Below, piece by piece: positions 25,672-34,444 of a stretch of 64,000 nucleotides of DNA. Position 1 is the stretch's first letter. Each line of letters opens with the position of its first letter. The position numbers were made by a program, and so were the translations under genes. This DNA is from Pricia mediterranea (GTDB lineage: Bacteria > Bacteroidota > Bacteroidia > Flavobacteriales > Flavobacteriaceae), in assembly GCF_032248455.1 (NCBI RefSeq), contig NZ_JAVTTP010000001.1, positions 186,001-250,000 on the forward strand, read 5' to 3'. Under the pieces are notes generated by a model. The model searched no databases and had not been told where the DNA came from. It worked only from the letters and a program-made list of their open reading frames with translations.

Positions 25672-26883
25672 ATGAACAACAGATGGCGAAAATTTGATGC
25701 GGTGCTAAACCTGTCGGCCTTGATGAATTATTTCGGGCTTGAAGTCCAACGAAAAACGGATAGGTTCATCTCCTATAAATTGGGAAAAGAGCGTTATATC
25801 GTTATCCATACCGAATCAGGGTATCGATACTATAAACCCGACGCGCCAAAAACAAAGCTTACTTCCTTCGACTTCATATTGGAGCGGCTTTCCCGAACCG
25901 ATTCGCAGGGAAAAATAGGGCTATGGACCAAAATCGAAGATTTCTATACCGAACTCGAAAAAAAGCCGGAACTATTTCTTAATGACCGTTCAAAGGATTC
26001 GCTTGAAACCGTTGACACTAATTTTAACCATTTTGAAACTTTTGCCGAGAAACTTACCCTAAGACCGAAAAATGTAGACGGTGCCGGTTCCGACATTTTC
26101 GAGGAACGCATTTACGAAAATCCTGAAGGCCAGTTGTATTTCCCTTACCGAAATTTGGCCAACACCCTTACCGGATATGGAACCGAGAAGGATGGAAAGC
26201 TATCCCTTGTTGCGGAGAGCGATATTTCCACATCGGTATGGTTCAGCAAGGTGCCCGATACCATCAAGCATTTGGTGGTGCTCCGTAATCCCATGGAAGC
26301 CATGGCCTTTCATCGGAGGTTCAAATTGGAGGATGTGGTCTATCTCACAATTTCCGACATCAATTACGAGACCTCGAAATTACTGGTGCAAATATTAAAA
26401 CGTACCAAACTTAAAAAAATGGTGCTCAGCTTTACGGGATCTTCGAAAATAGAAGGTTATATCCATGACCTGATGCTTATTTCCTTTATCAACGATTCCC
26501 GTTTTCTGTTCAGGGTGGGCAAGGACCATTTGGCCGTTCGGTTCGATCCCGAAGACCAGAAACCGTTGGCGAAGCTGCACAACGAAGTATTAAAATACAA
26601 CGGTAGTCTAACAAAGGAGTATTTAAAATACAATAAGGTTACGGATCAAAGTCTTCTGAACAGGAAGAGCATCATACTGACCAAGGAAAAACAATGGGTA
26701 CTATGCCGTATTCCCTTTGAGGTGAACGCACTTCGCTATTTTCTCTGGAGCTATTACCGAAACTATATGGACAAGACCGTAGAGATTGTAAAGCCTGTAC
26801 ACGCCAATTGGACGTTGGAATTCGAAAAGGAAGGAGCCTATGGCGGAACCGAAAAATTAAAGGCCTTTAGGATGGCCGTATAA
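25672..26883 (+). CDS. Degenerate TOPRIM/primase-like protein (403 aa)
   Basis: A 403-residue protein with the same layout as the TOPRIM primase at 27938. It has an N-terminal block with F.SYKLGKERYIVIH..SGYRYY (about 32-54), a middle block YFPYRNLANTLTGYG (156-170), and a region LVVLRNPMEAMAFH (201-214) that aligns with VVCVESGFDAMAHH of the other protein. In that alignment the catalytic Glu is replaced by R205, and the DxD of the second TOPRIM motif is replaced by TGSSK (255-259). It should therefore not make primers or bind metal in the usual way. It may be a regulatory or structural partner. It has its own promoter and is followed by a terminator-like hairpin. Confidence 0.7.
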   Translation: MNNRWRKFDAVLNLSALMNYFGLEVQRKTDRFISYKLGKERYIVIHTESGYRYYKPDAPKTKLTSFDFILERLSRTDSQGKIGLWTKIEDFYTELEKKPELFLNDRSKDSLETVDTNFNHFETFAEKLTLRPKNVDGAGSDIFEERIYENPEGQLYFPYRNLANTLTGYGTEKDGKLSLVAESDISTSVWFSKVPDTIKHLVVLRNPMEAMAFHRRFKLEDVVYLTISDINYETSKLLVQILKRTKLKKMVLSFTGSSKIEGYIHDLMLISFINDSRFLFRVGKDHLAVRFDPEDQKPLAKLHNEVLKYNGSLTKEYLKYNKVTDQSLLNRKSIILTKEKQWVLCRIPFEVNALRYFLWSYYRNYMDKTVEIVKPVHANWTLEFEKEGAYGGTEKLKAFRMAV

Positions 26884-26886
26884 ATA

Positions 26887-26908
26887 AAGGGGGCGCTCCC
26901 GCCCCCTT
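26887..26908 (+). terminator. Terminator-like GC hairpin after the degenerate primase gene
   Basis: GGGGGCG-CTCC-CGCCCCC (26889-26906), extended by A-T pairs, begins a few bases after the stop codon. The run of T after it is short, so termination may be partial. Confidence 0.6.
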
Positions 26909-27002
26909 CAATCCTTAATTCCGGACATGAAAAATGGAAATGTCATATCCAGAATTACAAAGTTAACAATTGTTTATTAATCCTTAATTTAAAACTTGAA
27001 AA

Positions 27003-27815
27003 ATGGAAAAACAAGTAGAAAAGGTTTTCGTAAAAGTGAACCAAAAGTGGCAGAGGGCCACCGTAACCGGAGAACAGGACGGAAAGGCATCCGTCGTAAC
27101 CAATGACGGGCAGTCGTTCAACGTGCCAAAAAACAAGAAGTATTTTGAACCCATTAAATCTATGGATCAGAAATTTGCCTATAAAGATTTGGAAGAACAG
27201 CTAAAGGGTCATTATGTAAGTTTTGAAAAACTCTCCCCTAGTGTGCGTGACAATCTGGCCGAGGGAAAAGAATATTTTTATGAAGGCACTTATGTTTCTG
27301 AGGGCGAGCTCAAGGAAAGTGCCAAGATGATCCAAATGGTATATGATAGGAACTTAGGCTCCCGATTGGATGTCCAGTACCGAAGAAACGAAGATGTGAC
27401 GCTGGACAAGGCATGGGCCTACAACCATAGTTTCAGTGCCGATGAATTCGAACGCATGGTCGACAAAAAAGAGTTCGTCCTATTTCAGGGAAGCACCAAC
27501 GATGGCGAGGTCTTTCAAAAACTGGCCTATTACGAACCGAAGGTACAAGACATCCGTACCAAGTCGGCACTTTCCACGAACACGTATTTTTACGGAAGAA
27601 CCTTGACGGCAAAACAGGCGGATGCGCTGAACAAAGGCCAAGAGCTCGAAATGGAGATCAAGAGCAAGGTCCACGGCACCAAACCCTATTTGGTGTCTTG
27701 GTCCCCACGTCGGGAAACCTTTATTACCAAAAATATCGGTTTGGAAAAGGCCAAAAAGATCGAGGTAAATTCTGAAGTAAAAAAAAAGTCACGGAACCGA
27801 GGCATGAAGGTCTAA
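27003..27815 (+). CDS. Hypothetical protein, DUF3945-like (270 aa)
   Basis: A 270-residue, highly charged soluble protein. The C-terminal half (about 185-250) with YFYGRTLTAKQADALNKGQE and a following VSWSPRRETFI strand resembles the DUF3945 repeats seen in Bacteroidetes mobile elements; this is from memory and uncertain. Residues 1-50 look like a small beta barrel (VFVKVNQKWQRATVTGEQDG). It stands alone between two hairpin terminators, so it is probably transcribed by itself, and the 120 bases before it are AT-rich. Confidence 0.65.
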   Translation: MEKQVEKVFVKVNQKWQRATVTGEQDGKASVVTNDGQSFNVPKNKKYFEPIKSMDQKFAYKDLEEQLKGHYVSFEKLSPSVRDNLAEGKEYFYEGTYVSEGELKESAKMIQMVYDRNLGSRLDVQYRRNEDVTLDKAWAYNHSFSADEFERMVDKKEFVLFQGSTNDGEVFQKLAYYEPKVQDIRTKSALSTNTYFYGRTLTAKQADALNKGQELEMEIKSKVHGTKPYLVSWSPRRETFITKNIGLEKAKKIEVNSEVKKKSRNRGMKV

Positions 27816-27830
27816 CCGGTTGACCTAGTA

Positions 27831-27860
27831 AAGGCCGTCCGTATCGGACGGCCTTCTTTT
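27831..27860 (+). terminator. Intrinsic terminator
   Basis: A perfect 11-bp stem AAGGCCGTCCG (27831-27841) and CGGACGGCCTT (27845-27855) with a TAT loop, followed by CTTTT. It lies 15 bases after the stop of the 270-residue gene and is a strong rho-independent terminator. Confidence 0.85.
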
Positions 27861-27937
27861 CATTTATACTATCACAAAATGAGATATCCGGCATTCGCAT
27901 ATTCATGTGAAGTACCGTCAACAACTCCCATACCCTT

Positions 27938-29230
27938 ATGAAAAACTATTCCGAAAATCCGGAGCATTATAAACAGCTGATAGCTCAAATTAATGATGAG
28001 ATCGATTTTTCCGGATACCTAAGTGCTAAGGGTTACCGACTTCTCAAAAAAAGTTCGGGCTCACAGGAATTCGGCAAGGATGCGGAACGCATCGTCTTAC
28101 AGATAAAAAGGAACCCCGTTTCTTATTTCAACCGCTATGATTCTGCGGACAAGGGGCTATTTTTCAAATACCTGCACAAACGCTCCGCCAACTTTTACGA
28201 GGCAGTCAAACAAGGGCTGAGCATAATCCAAAGAGATTATCCCCAACCGCCCCCCGCCAAGGTGGAAAAGAAGAACAATGGACACATCAGTCTAGAGGAG
28301 CGCTACCATATACGCTCCTTAATCCGACCGATTTACCTGACCGAAGGTCGCGGCCTCTCTCTGAAAACGCTCGAATCAACGGCGTTCAAGGGACGAATCT
28401 TTAATGCCTTCCATATAAATGACAACCACGGCCGTATTGCGAATATCGCCCTTCCCAAATATGGATTGGACGGCAACATCAAAAATTATACGCTCTACAA
28501 CAAGCCTTATCGGGATAGAAAAGACGGAAAAATAAAAAAGTTCCGGCTGTACCTCAACGAACGCTATGAATACCTTTTTGTTTCCAATCCGGATATCGAA
28601 GTGGAGAAAGTGGTATGCGTGGAGAGCGGTTTTGACGCCATGGCCCACCATGAGCTTCACGGTCGTCCAAATGTCTTTTATATATCCCTATCGGGGCATA
28701 TCGACGACAAGAAACTTGAACAGTCCCTTCAATGGTACAATAAAGTAAATCGCTCACATGACCTCCCGCTTCATTTAGCCTTCGACCATGATATCGAGGG
28801 AATGCGCTATGACCTCGTTTTTTTGAGCTATTGGCTCAATCGAAAATCGAATAAAGTGTTTATAGAAGCGGACTGGAAACGCCCCGTGATGCGCCTGAAA
28901 TTGAACTATCTCTCCAAATCCGTTGCTATGATGGAACGGGATACGGAGTACATCAATGACACGATTTCCAATTGTCCTGACGGAATCTCTAAAGGCTTGC
29001 AAAAGGCAATTTGCTTTCGGGACAAAGTGGTCTGGGAACTGGACTTAGAAAGGATATTTCGATTCCCCCAACATTCCAGAACCTATTGGCGGCTGGCACT
29101 GGAAACACTTTCGCATTGTTTCGCCCATAGCACTTTGAAGATAGACAAATCTCCCACAATGAAGGATTGGAACGAGGAACTGATCTCGTTAAAAAAAAAG
29201 TTCGGCTGTCAACCAGTAAACCTGATATGA
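27938..29230 (+). CDS. TOPRIM/DUF3991-type DNA primase of the conjugative element
   Basis: A 430-residue protein. An N-terminal DUF3991-like part (residues 20-170, ending in an AFHINDNHGRIANIALP sheet that binds template in related primases) is followed by a TOPRIM domain: KVVCVESGFDAMAHH with catalytic E229, and LAFDHDIEGMR with D283 and D285. Such proteins make RNA primers on the transferred strand; in CTnDOT-like elements the matching gene is TraP, which lies elsewhere. It is in front of, and 45 bases from, the coupling protein gene. All key TOPRIM residues are present, unlike in the paralogue at 25672. Confidence 0.82.
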   Translation: MKNYSENPEHYKQLIAQINDEIDFSGYLSAKGYRLLKKSSGSQEFGKDAERIVLQIKRNPVSYFNRYDSADKGLFFKYLHKRSANFYEAVKQGLSIIQRDYPQPPPAKVEKKNNGHISLEERYHIRSLIRPIYLTEGRGLSLKTLESTAFKGRIFNAFHINDNHGRIANIALPKYGLDGNIKNYTLYNKPYRDRKDGKIKKFRLYLNERYEYLFVSNPDIEVEKVVCVESGFDAMAHHELHGRPNVFYISLSGHIDDKKLEQSLQWYNKVNRSHDLPLHLAFDHDIEGMRYDLVFLSYWLNRKSNKVFIEADWKRPVMRLKLNYLSKSVAMMERDTEYINDTISNCPDGISKGLQKAICFRDKVVWELDLERIFRFPQHSRTYWRLALETLSHCFAHSTLKIDKSPTMKDWNEELISLKKKFGCQPVNLI

Positions 29231-29275
29231 AGAGAGTTACGAAGCAGAAAAGCAAAACACCAAAAAGAAAGGGAT

Positions 29276-31741
29276 ATGCAAGATAAGAACAGGGGCTATA
29301 TGGGCATGTATCTGTCCGCCTTCCATTTTACGATTATCCTATTTCGGGAGCAATATGCCCTGTACGTATTCCACCATGGGCATCAGGAATTTTTAGACAC
29401 TATCCATGCCTTTCTACTCCGGTCCGGACTGCCTTCTCAGGGCATGGTTGCCCGTCTACTTTTATTGGGGCTATTGATGGGCGGCATCATGATGTACCGG
29501 CCGGTCAAAAAAGATGGGGTCGACCGTAGAAAAAGTACTTTGGGCTTTCTCGTTTCCTTGGCCTTCCTGTTTGTGTCATGGTGGTGTTACGGAGTTTCCG
29601 AATTGGGGATGTGGGCATCCATGACACTTCTTTCACTGGCCTACTTGGGATTGATGACCCACGGGATGCGGTTGTTCCAGTTTTTGGACTTTATGAACCC
29701 GGCAAAAGAAGACCCCTTCAACGATACAAAGGAAACCTTTGAGCAGACTGGTAATAGAATCGAAACGCCCTATTCCGCCAATATCCCTTATACTTATTCC
29801 CACAATGGCAAGAAACGAACGGGATGGATCAATTTTGTCAATCTTTTCAGGGCCTTGTTGGTCATCGGTACTCCGGGAAGCGGTAAATCCTTTTCCGTTA
29901 TCGAAGAGATCATGGCCCAGTTCATCGACAAAAAATTTGCCATGGTCATCTACGATTTTAAGTTCGATACGCTTACCCGTAAAGCATACGGATATTTGCA
30001 GGAGGCCCTGAAAAAACATGGGAACGATTCCGAAATTCCCTTTCCGAAACTGTACCGTATCTGTTTTGACGACCTTCGGATGACGCACCGGAACAACCCC
30101 ATGGACCCCTATGGTCTGGTCAACCAATCCGACGCCATCGATACGGCCACCACTCTCATGAAAAACCTGAATCCCGAATGGATCAAGAGACAAGACTATT
30201 TTTCCCGAAGTGCGATTAGTTATACCGGGGGCTGCATTTGGTACCTCAAAAAGAAGTCGGAAGAAACGGGTAAGTATCTCTGCACCCCCGGGCATCTTGC
30301 CATTCTGACCACCGTAAAAATCGATATCCTGATGGAGATTATGACCAAGGACGTCGAGGTACGACAAATATTGGTTCCCTTTCGGGATGCTTTGGAAAAG
30401 GAGGCCATGGAACAATTGTCGGGCCAGACCAGCACGGTACAAATAAGCCTTTCGAGTATTGCAACCAAGGAAATCTTTTATGTCATGTCCGGCAATGATT
30501 TCAGTTTGGACGTTAACGATCCCCGATATCCCAAAATCGTATCCCTTCAGAACAATCCCGAACGAAAGGAAGTCTATTCCGCACCTTTAGGCCTCTATAT
30601 GAATACCATTCTCAAACGGGTGAACAAACCGGGCAAGCGGCAAATGGCATTGCTTATCGACGAGGTACCCACCCTGTTCATCATGTTGTTGCGGACCATT
30701 ATCGATACCGGTAGGGAAAACAAGATCGCTACCATTTTGGGATTGCAGAGCGTCGGACAGCTTATTCTGGATTACGGTAGGGAATTGGCCGATGTCATCT
30801 ATGACAACTGTGCCAACATCATCTGCGGTGCGGCCAAGGGCGAAACGGCCAAACGATTGAGCGAACTTTTTGGAAAAATCCACCAAGAGAGGGTATCAAA
30901 GAATATGAGCAGCTCCGATGTAAGCACCAATCTGAGCACACAGATGATGGAACTCTTGCCAAGAAGCAAGATCGCGTCCATGTCCACAGGGCATTTTGCC
31001 GGGCTGGTCGCCGATACTTTCGAACACCAAATCAAGGAAAAGAAATGTTATGGCCAACTGCTCCCCGATATCGAGGGAAAGCGTAGGGCCATGAAGCACA
31101 ATCTGCCCATGGTCAATGATTTCAGGCCAGAAAATTTTGAGGACTTGTTCGAAGCGCAGATGACGATCGTATGGGAACTTGAACTTCCAATAAATGCAAT
31201 GGATCTGTTTACAAGGGAAATCGGGTACATCGAATTTTATGGCACCCATCTGGAAGAAGTGGCCAAAAACAAATTTACCAACGGCACTAAGCGGCGAATT
31301 TTCAAGGATGTGGTCAGGGAGCTTCGCCTGTTCGATTTCAGGGATACTATTTTAGAGCTGTTGGAATCGAATTCAGGACACTCCGAGTGGAACCATCTAT
31401 TTGAACATATCGTGGAGGAATTTCTGGTGCGGACGGAAATGGACCGTGTGGCCCAGGCAGAATTTGACAAGATCATCAATGAAGTGGACAGCTTGGTAAA
31501 AGAGGAATACAAGGCAGTTACCGGAAAGGAGTTAAAGAGTGCCATATTTGACGAAAAGAAAATAAATGGCGAGATTGCAAAGGCCATCAACAACTCTGAG
31601 GCGGCCGTGGAAAAGTTCATGGACGATTTCGGTAATGGTCTGGACGAGTCCCTCTCTCAAAGTTTGGCGGCACTTCAGGAAGAAACGGAATATGATTTTG
31701 GGGAGGAATTTTCCTCGTATCCCATAGAAAACTATGAATAA
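29276..31741 (+). CDS. Type IV coupling protein (VirD4/TraG-like, T4CP)
   Basis: An 821-residue inner-membrane ATPase. Hydrophobic segments lie at about 57-75, 88-106 and 110-128. Walker A VIGTPGSGKS is at 196-205 and Walker B MALLIDEVPTLFI at about 455-467. Its task is to bring the relaxase-DNA complex to the secretion channel. The C-terminal 150 residues are acidic, which suits contact with other proteins. Its last base is shared with the ATG of the next gene (TAATG), indicating coupling. Length and motif order fit the Bacteroidetes MobC-type coupling proteins. Confidence 0.92.
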   Translation: MQDKNRGYMGMYLSAFHFTIILFREQYALYVFHHGHQEFLDTIHAFLLRSGLPSQGMVARLLLLGLLMGGIMMYRPVKKDGVDRRKSTLGFLVSLAFLFVSWWCYGVSELGMWASMTLLSLAYLGLMTHGMRLFQFLDFMNPAKEDPFNDTKETFEQTGNRIETPYSANIPYTYSHNGKKRTGWINFVNLFRALLVIGTPGSGKSFSVIEEIMAQFIDKKFAMVIYDFKFDTLTRKAYGYLQEALKKHGNDSEIPFPKLYRICFDDLRMTHRNNPMDPYGLVNQSDAIDTATTLMKNLNPEWIKRQDYFSRSAISYTGGCIWYLKKKSEETGKYLCTPGHLAILTTVKIDILMEIMTKDVEVRQILVPFRDALEKEAMEQLSGQTSTVQISLSSIATKEIFYVMSGNDFSLDVNDPRYPKIVSLQNNPERKEVYSAPLGLYMNTILKRVNKPGKRQMALLIDEVPTLFIMLLRTIIDTGRENKIATILGLQSVGQLILDYGRELADVIYDNCANIICGAAKGETAKRLSELFGKIHQERVSKNMSSSDVSTNLSTQMMELLPRSKIASMSTGHFAGLVADTFEHQIKEKKCYGQLLPDIEGKRRAMKHNLPMVNDFRPENFEDLFEAQMTIVWELELPINAMDLFTREIGYIEFYGTHLEEVAKNKFTNGTKRRIFKDVVRELRLFDFRDTILELLESNSGHSEWNHLFEHIVEEFLVRTEMDRVAQAEFDKIINEVDSLVKEEYKAVTGKELKSAIFDEKKINGEIAKAINNSEAAVEKFMDDFGNGLDESLSQSLAALQEETEYDFGEEFSSYPIENYE

Positions 31742-32139
31742 TGGATATAGAATCAATCATCAAATTGGACTCCAAGGATCTCGGATATATTGGGGAGCGC
31801 CTAAAGGAAATACGTCTCGAACTGGTGGAACTGGACGACACCGAGGACAAAAGGTTCAGCGAGTTTTCCGTAACCAAGCTGAGCGAACGCCTGAACATGG
31901 ACCGGACTACTTTGGCCAATGTGGAGCGTGGCTCTTCCATGGTCAATTCCATCAAGATCATTCTTTACTTCTACAGCCTGGGCTATAACCCCATTTGGAT
32001 CCTGTTACCCGATAATGAGTTCGTACAAAAACGTAATCTTGGAGAAAATATGGTCTATCAAGAGGGGCTACGGGAAAAATACCTTGAGATGGAGGAACGG
32101 GTTTCCGGGGCCATGAAGGATTTTAAGTCTTCACTGTAG
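31741..32139 (+). CDS. XRE-family helix-turn-helix regulator
   Basis: A 132-residue protein with an HTH at about residues 35-80: SVTKLSERLNMDRTTLANVE then RGSSMVNSIKIILYFYSLGY, the usual Cro/C1 five-helix pattern. The C-terminus is a charged helix. It is translationally joined to the coupling protein and lies directly before the ParA gene with its palindromic upstream region, so it is a good candidate to control the transfer operon. What it binds is inferred. Confidence 0.75.
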   Translation: MDIESIIKLDSKDLGYIGERLKEIRLELVELDDTEDKRFSEFSVTKLSERLNMDRTTLANVERGSSMVNSIKIILYFYSLGYNPIWILLPDNEFVQKRNLGENMVYQEGLREKYLEMEERVSGAMKDFKSSL

Positions 32140-32222
32140 CACACTCTTGGTTTTGAATATTCCCTAATCTGATAGCTTCAATTTCCCCAATTCGTTCATA
32201 CCCCCGAACTACCGTGTACATA

Positions 32223-32315
32223 GCTATATAGCGTTATAGCAATGTATAATGCAATAATCAATCAATGCTATATAGCAATATAGCATGCAATGACTATATG
32301 GTCATATGACCATAT
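32223..32315. promoter_or_regulatory. Palindrome cluster upstream of parA (operator or partition site candidate)
   Basis: The 195-base gap before parA holds GCTATATAGC (32223-32232), TGCTATATAGCA (32266-32277) and a perfect 20-bp palindrome centred between 32305 and 32306 (32296-32315, ATATGGTCAT and its reverse complement). The repeated palindromes fit a binding site for ParA, the XRE protein or the following gene product. They also show that the ORF start at 32290 is too early, so ATG 32335 is preferred. Confidence 0.55.
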
Positions 32316-32334
32316 GATTTATAAAAGTATATAT

Positions 32335-33009
32335 ATGGAAACCAAAATAATTTCATGTACCGGGGAAAAGGGCGGTTGTGGCAAGACGACCCTCAATATC
32401 ATCTTGGCGACCAATCTGTACCATCTATACCAAAAGAAGGTGGTGTTGATCGATATGGACAACCCGCAGTATTCCGTATACAAAAAGCGGAAACGCGATC
32501 TGCGGCAGATAGGCCCGACCGAGATGCCGATATTTCCCGTGGAACGGGCAACGGTCGAAACCTTGGAATCGTTGATCAAGAGATACTATGCTACTGTGGA
32601 TTTTATCATCGTCGATTTTCCCGGAAACCTTAACGAGGAAATGGTAAGGGGGCTGCTTTATGTCGAGCACATCTTTATACCTTTTTTTCTCGACGAACTG
32701 GAAATTGACAGTACGGCAGTGTTCTATAAAACGCTGGAACGAAACTATCTCCAGAACGAAAATCGGGTATTACGGTCCGTCAACCTTTTCTTTAACCGCT
32801 ACGAATTGGTCAAGGTTAATAAATTCGATACGGTGAGGAAGACCTTGGCAAAAGCGGGTATGCCCATGATGGAACAGGTCGTCATGGAACGCACAGTATA
32901 CAGGGAGCGGTACCGGAATACCTTGATCCCGATTCCACCGACAAAAGAGAACGGCGAACTAGGGTTAAAACGATTTATGGAAGAGGTTATAAAAATTTCA
33001 AAAAATTGA
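32335..33009 (+). CDS. ParA/MinD-type ATPase, TraA-like
   Basis: A 224-residue Walker-type ATPase. The deviant Walker A CTGEKGGCGKTTLN is at residues 8-21, the Walker A' VVLIDMDNPQ at about 35-44, and Walker B FIIVDFPGNL at about 89-98. Such proteins partition plasmids; in CTnDOT-like elements the first transfer gene (TraA) is of this family. The start was moved to the ATG at 32335 because the upstream 45 bases form part of a palindrome. No classical ParB with HTH is next to it; the following gene may be the partner. Confidence 0.85.
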   Translation: METKIISCTGEKGGCGKTTLNIILATNLYHLYQKKVVLIDMDNPQYSVYKKRKRDLRQIGPTEMPIFPVERATVETLESLIKRYYATVDFIIVDFPGNLNEEMVRGLLYVEHIFIPFFLDELEIDSTAVFYKTLERNYLQNENRVLRSVNLFFNRYELVKVNKFDTVRKTLAKAGMPMMEQVVMERTVYRERYRNTLIPIPPTKENGELGLKRFMEEVIKISKN

Positions 33010-33011
33010 AG

Positions 33012-33476
33012 ATGGGCAAAAAAATGAACGTAAAGGACTTGCTGGAATCGGCAATCGTAGACAATATGGATACCAAGGAAGAAGTCGAGGGGCTTAAGGA
33101 ACAACGAAGTACAAAAATCAATAATGCCGAAAAAAGTTCCATTGGTATAAAAGAAAGAAGCGATAAAAACGTTGAGGGTAGTAAAGCGCGGACAACGGTA
33201 CAGGGAAAATTTACAATGACAAAGTTGAGCCGAAGGGAACAAAAAAAAGTTGTGGAATTCGAGAGGTTAATGGAACAAGACCACTATTCCGACAAAAAGG
33301 AGCAATTTATCTTTAGGTTGAGTAAGGCCTGTTTCGATGACTATGAACGGCTGGCCAGTGCGTGCAGTTACAAATTAGAAAAAAAGGTTTCCCGAAACGA
33401 TATCATGCGTAAGGCCCTTGAGTTTTACCACCAGGAAAACATTCGGGAACTAAATAGAATTATTGATAAGATTTGA
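33012..33476 (+). CDS. ParA-partner-like protein with ribbon-helix-helix C-terminus
   Basis: A 154-residue charged protein. The first 90 residues are disordered and lysine/glutamate-rich. The C-terminus (about 95-150: EQFIFRLSKACFDDYERLAS then KKVSRNDIMRKALEFY) looks like a ribbon-helix-helix DNA-binding domain. Position right after parA fits a centromere-binding partner or TraB of CTnDOT-like elements. A TTG at 33006 overlapping the parA stop is another possible start; the ATG at 33012 is preferred. Confidence 0.65.
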   Translation: MGKKMNVKDLLESAIVDNMDTKEEVEGLKEQRSTKINNAEKSSIGIKERSDKNVEGSKARTTVQGKFTMTKLSRREQKKVVEFERLMEQDHYSDKKEQFIFRLSKACFDDYERLASACSYKLEKKVSRNDIMRKALEFYHQENIRELNRIIDKI

Positions 33477-33829
33477 ATTGGCAATGGGAACATATCGTAT
33501 ACGTCATCATCGGCAGCCTATGTCTGTTATGGTACTTGTTTGTCCTTGTCGCACTTAAAAAATCAAAAAACGAAAAAAAAGTTCAGGAAAATGATTCATA
33601 TATGCAAAAATCACATATATTTGTAAAAAACACATCTTCAAAGGATAAAGATATGGACCAGTTACTCAACCGTGTCGATGGGAATGAAACCAGCTCTGAG
33701 CTGTTGGATATTTTCAATGCGTCCGATAAAGATGTTCAGAATGAATCCTTAATTCCAGAACATGAAAAATTTAAGATTATCAAAAATTCCGAACCCCCTC
33801 CGGAGGAGGAAGCAAAAGACTCAGATTAA
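33473..33829 (+). CDS. Small single-pass membrane protein, TraC/TraD-position
   Basis: A 118-residue protein with one membrane segment at about 8-28 and a charged, acidic cytoplasmic tail. No ATG exists before the membrane segment; the frame opens at a TTG that overlaps the previous stop (TTGA), so a TTG start is the likely choice. The end of the gene overlaps the next one by 68 bases. In CTnDOT-like operons, short genes of unknown function (TraC, TraD) occupy this place. Confidence 0.6.
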   Translation: MNWQWEHIVYVIIGSLCLLWYLFVLVALKKSKNEKKVQENDSYMQKSHIFVKNTSSKDKDMDQLLNRVDGNETSSELLDIFNASDKDVQNESLIPEHEKFKIIKNSEPPPEEEAKDSD

Positions 33830-34118
33830 AGTCTTCCTGACTTTATTCCTACTTATCACTTTACATGCTGCCGGCCTTGCCCAGATCGATGAACTGGTCG
33901 ATCAGGTCAACGAAGCGGAACAGGGTACGGCACAAATCGGGAACAGTATTTTCCGAATCATCAAGATTGCCGCAGGCGTACTTCTAGCCATTGCGGCGTT
34001 GGCCTTTCTTATTATCAGGGAACAGAACCAAGACATGGCCCGTAAAGTAGGCAATGCCATCGTGGGACTGGTCATCTTCTACGGCCTTATCGAGATTGGG
34101 GAAAACTTGGCCAACTGA
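33762..34118 (+). CDS. traE: TraE family (DUF4134) conjugation protein
   Basis: A 118-residue protein with a long hydrophobic start (about 24-41, ending AGLAQ, a signal peptide) and a second hydrophobic part with two helices (about 65-83 and 95-110). Size, order before TraF and TraG, and the VNEAEQGTAQIGNSIFRIIK region match the DUF4134 proteins, the VirB2-like pilin candidates. The only ATG gives a 21-residue basic leader overlapping the previous gene; the true start may be a non-ATG codon further in. Confidence 0.8.
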   Translation: MKNLRLSKIPNPLRRRKQKTQIKVFLTLFLLITLHAAGLAQIDELVDQVNEAEQGTAQIGNSIFRIIKIAAGVLLAIAALAFLIIREQNQDMARKVGNAIVGLVIFYGLIEIGENLAN

Positions 34119-34120
34119 TC

Positions 34121-34444
34121 ATGGAAAACAAGTTGGTCAAAATCCCTAAGGCCCTGCAAAAGGACGTTTCCTTCTTTGGGCTTCGCGCTAAATATGTGGA
34201 CCAGGCCTTTAAGGGCTCGTTCCTTTCACTGATGGTGGGGCTGTTCCTCAGTACGGTCATCCCGACCTTTCTGAGCCTTCTTCTTTCCTTCTGTACCGCT
34301 GCCCTATACATCATACTTATGCTTTTCTATTCAAAGGCGTATGGGGAAAATGGTTTTATTAAGTCAAGGGCTGACAGAAAGGGACCGGTTGGTGTAAAAG
34401 GCCATGTCAACAAAAAAATGTTAGTGCTATGGAAAAAAGAATAA
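34121..34444 (+). CDS. traF: TraF family (DUF4133) conjugation protein
   Basis: A 107-residue inner-membrane protein with two membrane helices (about 33-50 and 52-70) and basic ends, placed between TraE and TraG. It is VirB3-like in size and position. The first residues (KIPKALQKDVSFFGLRAKY) fit the DUF4133 family. It begins 2 bases after the TraE stop and overlaps the start of TraG by 16 bases, so the three are translationally linked. Confidence 0.85.
   Translation: MENKLVKIPKALQKDVSFFGLRAKYVDQAFKGSFLSLMVGLFLSTVIPTFLSLLLSFCTAALYIILMLFYSKAYGENGFIKSRADRKGPVGVKGHVNKKMLVLWKKE

Noticed and set aside
29633-30442. 269-codon minus-strand frame opposite the coupling protein gene
   Set aside because: Antisense shadow; the plus strand carries intact Walker motifs.
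32290-32334. Upstream extension of the ParA gene to 32290
   Set aside because: The extra 15 codons lie in the 20-bp palindrome and the AT-rich control region; the Walker A motif sits at the normal distance from the ATG at 32335.
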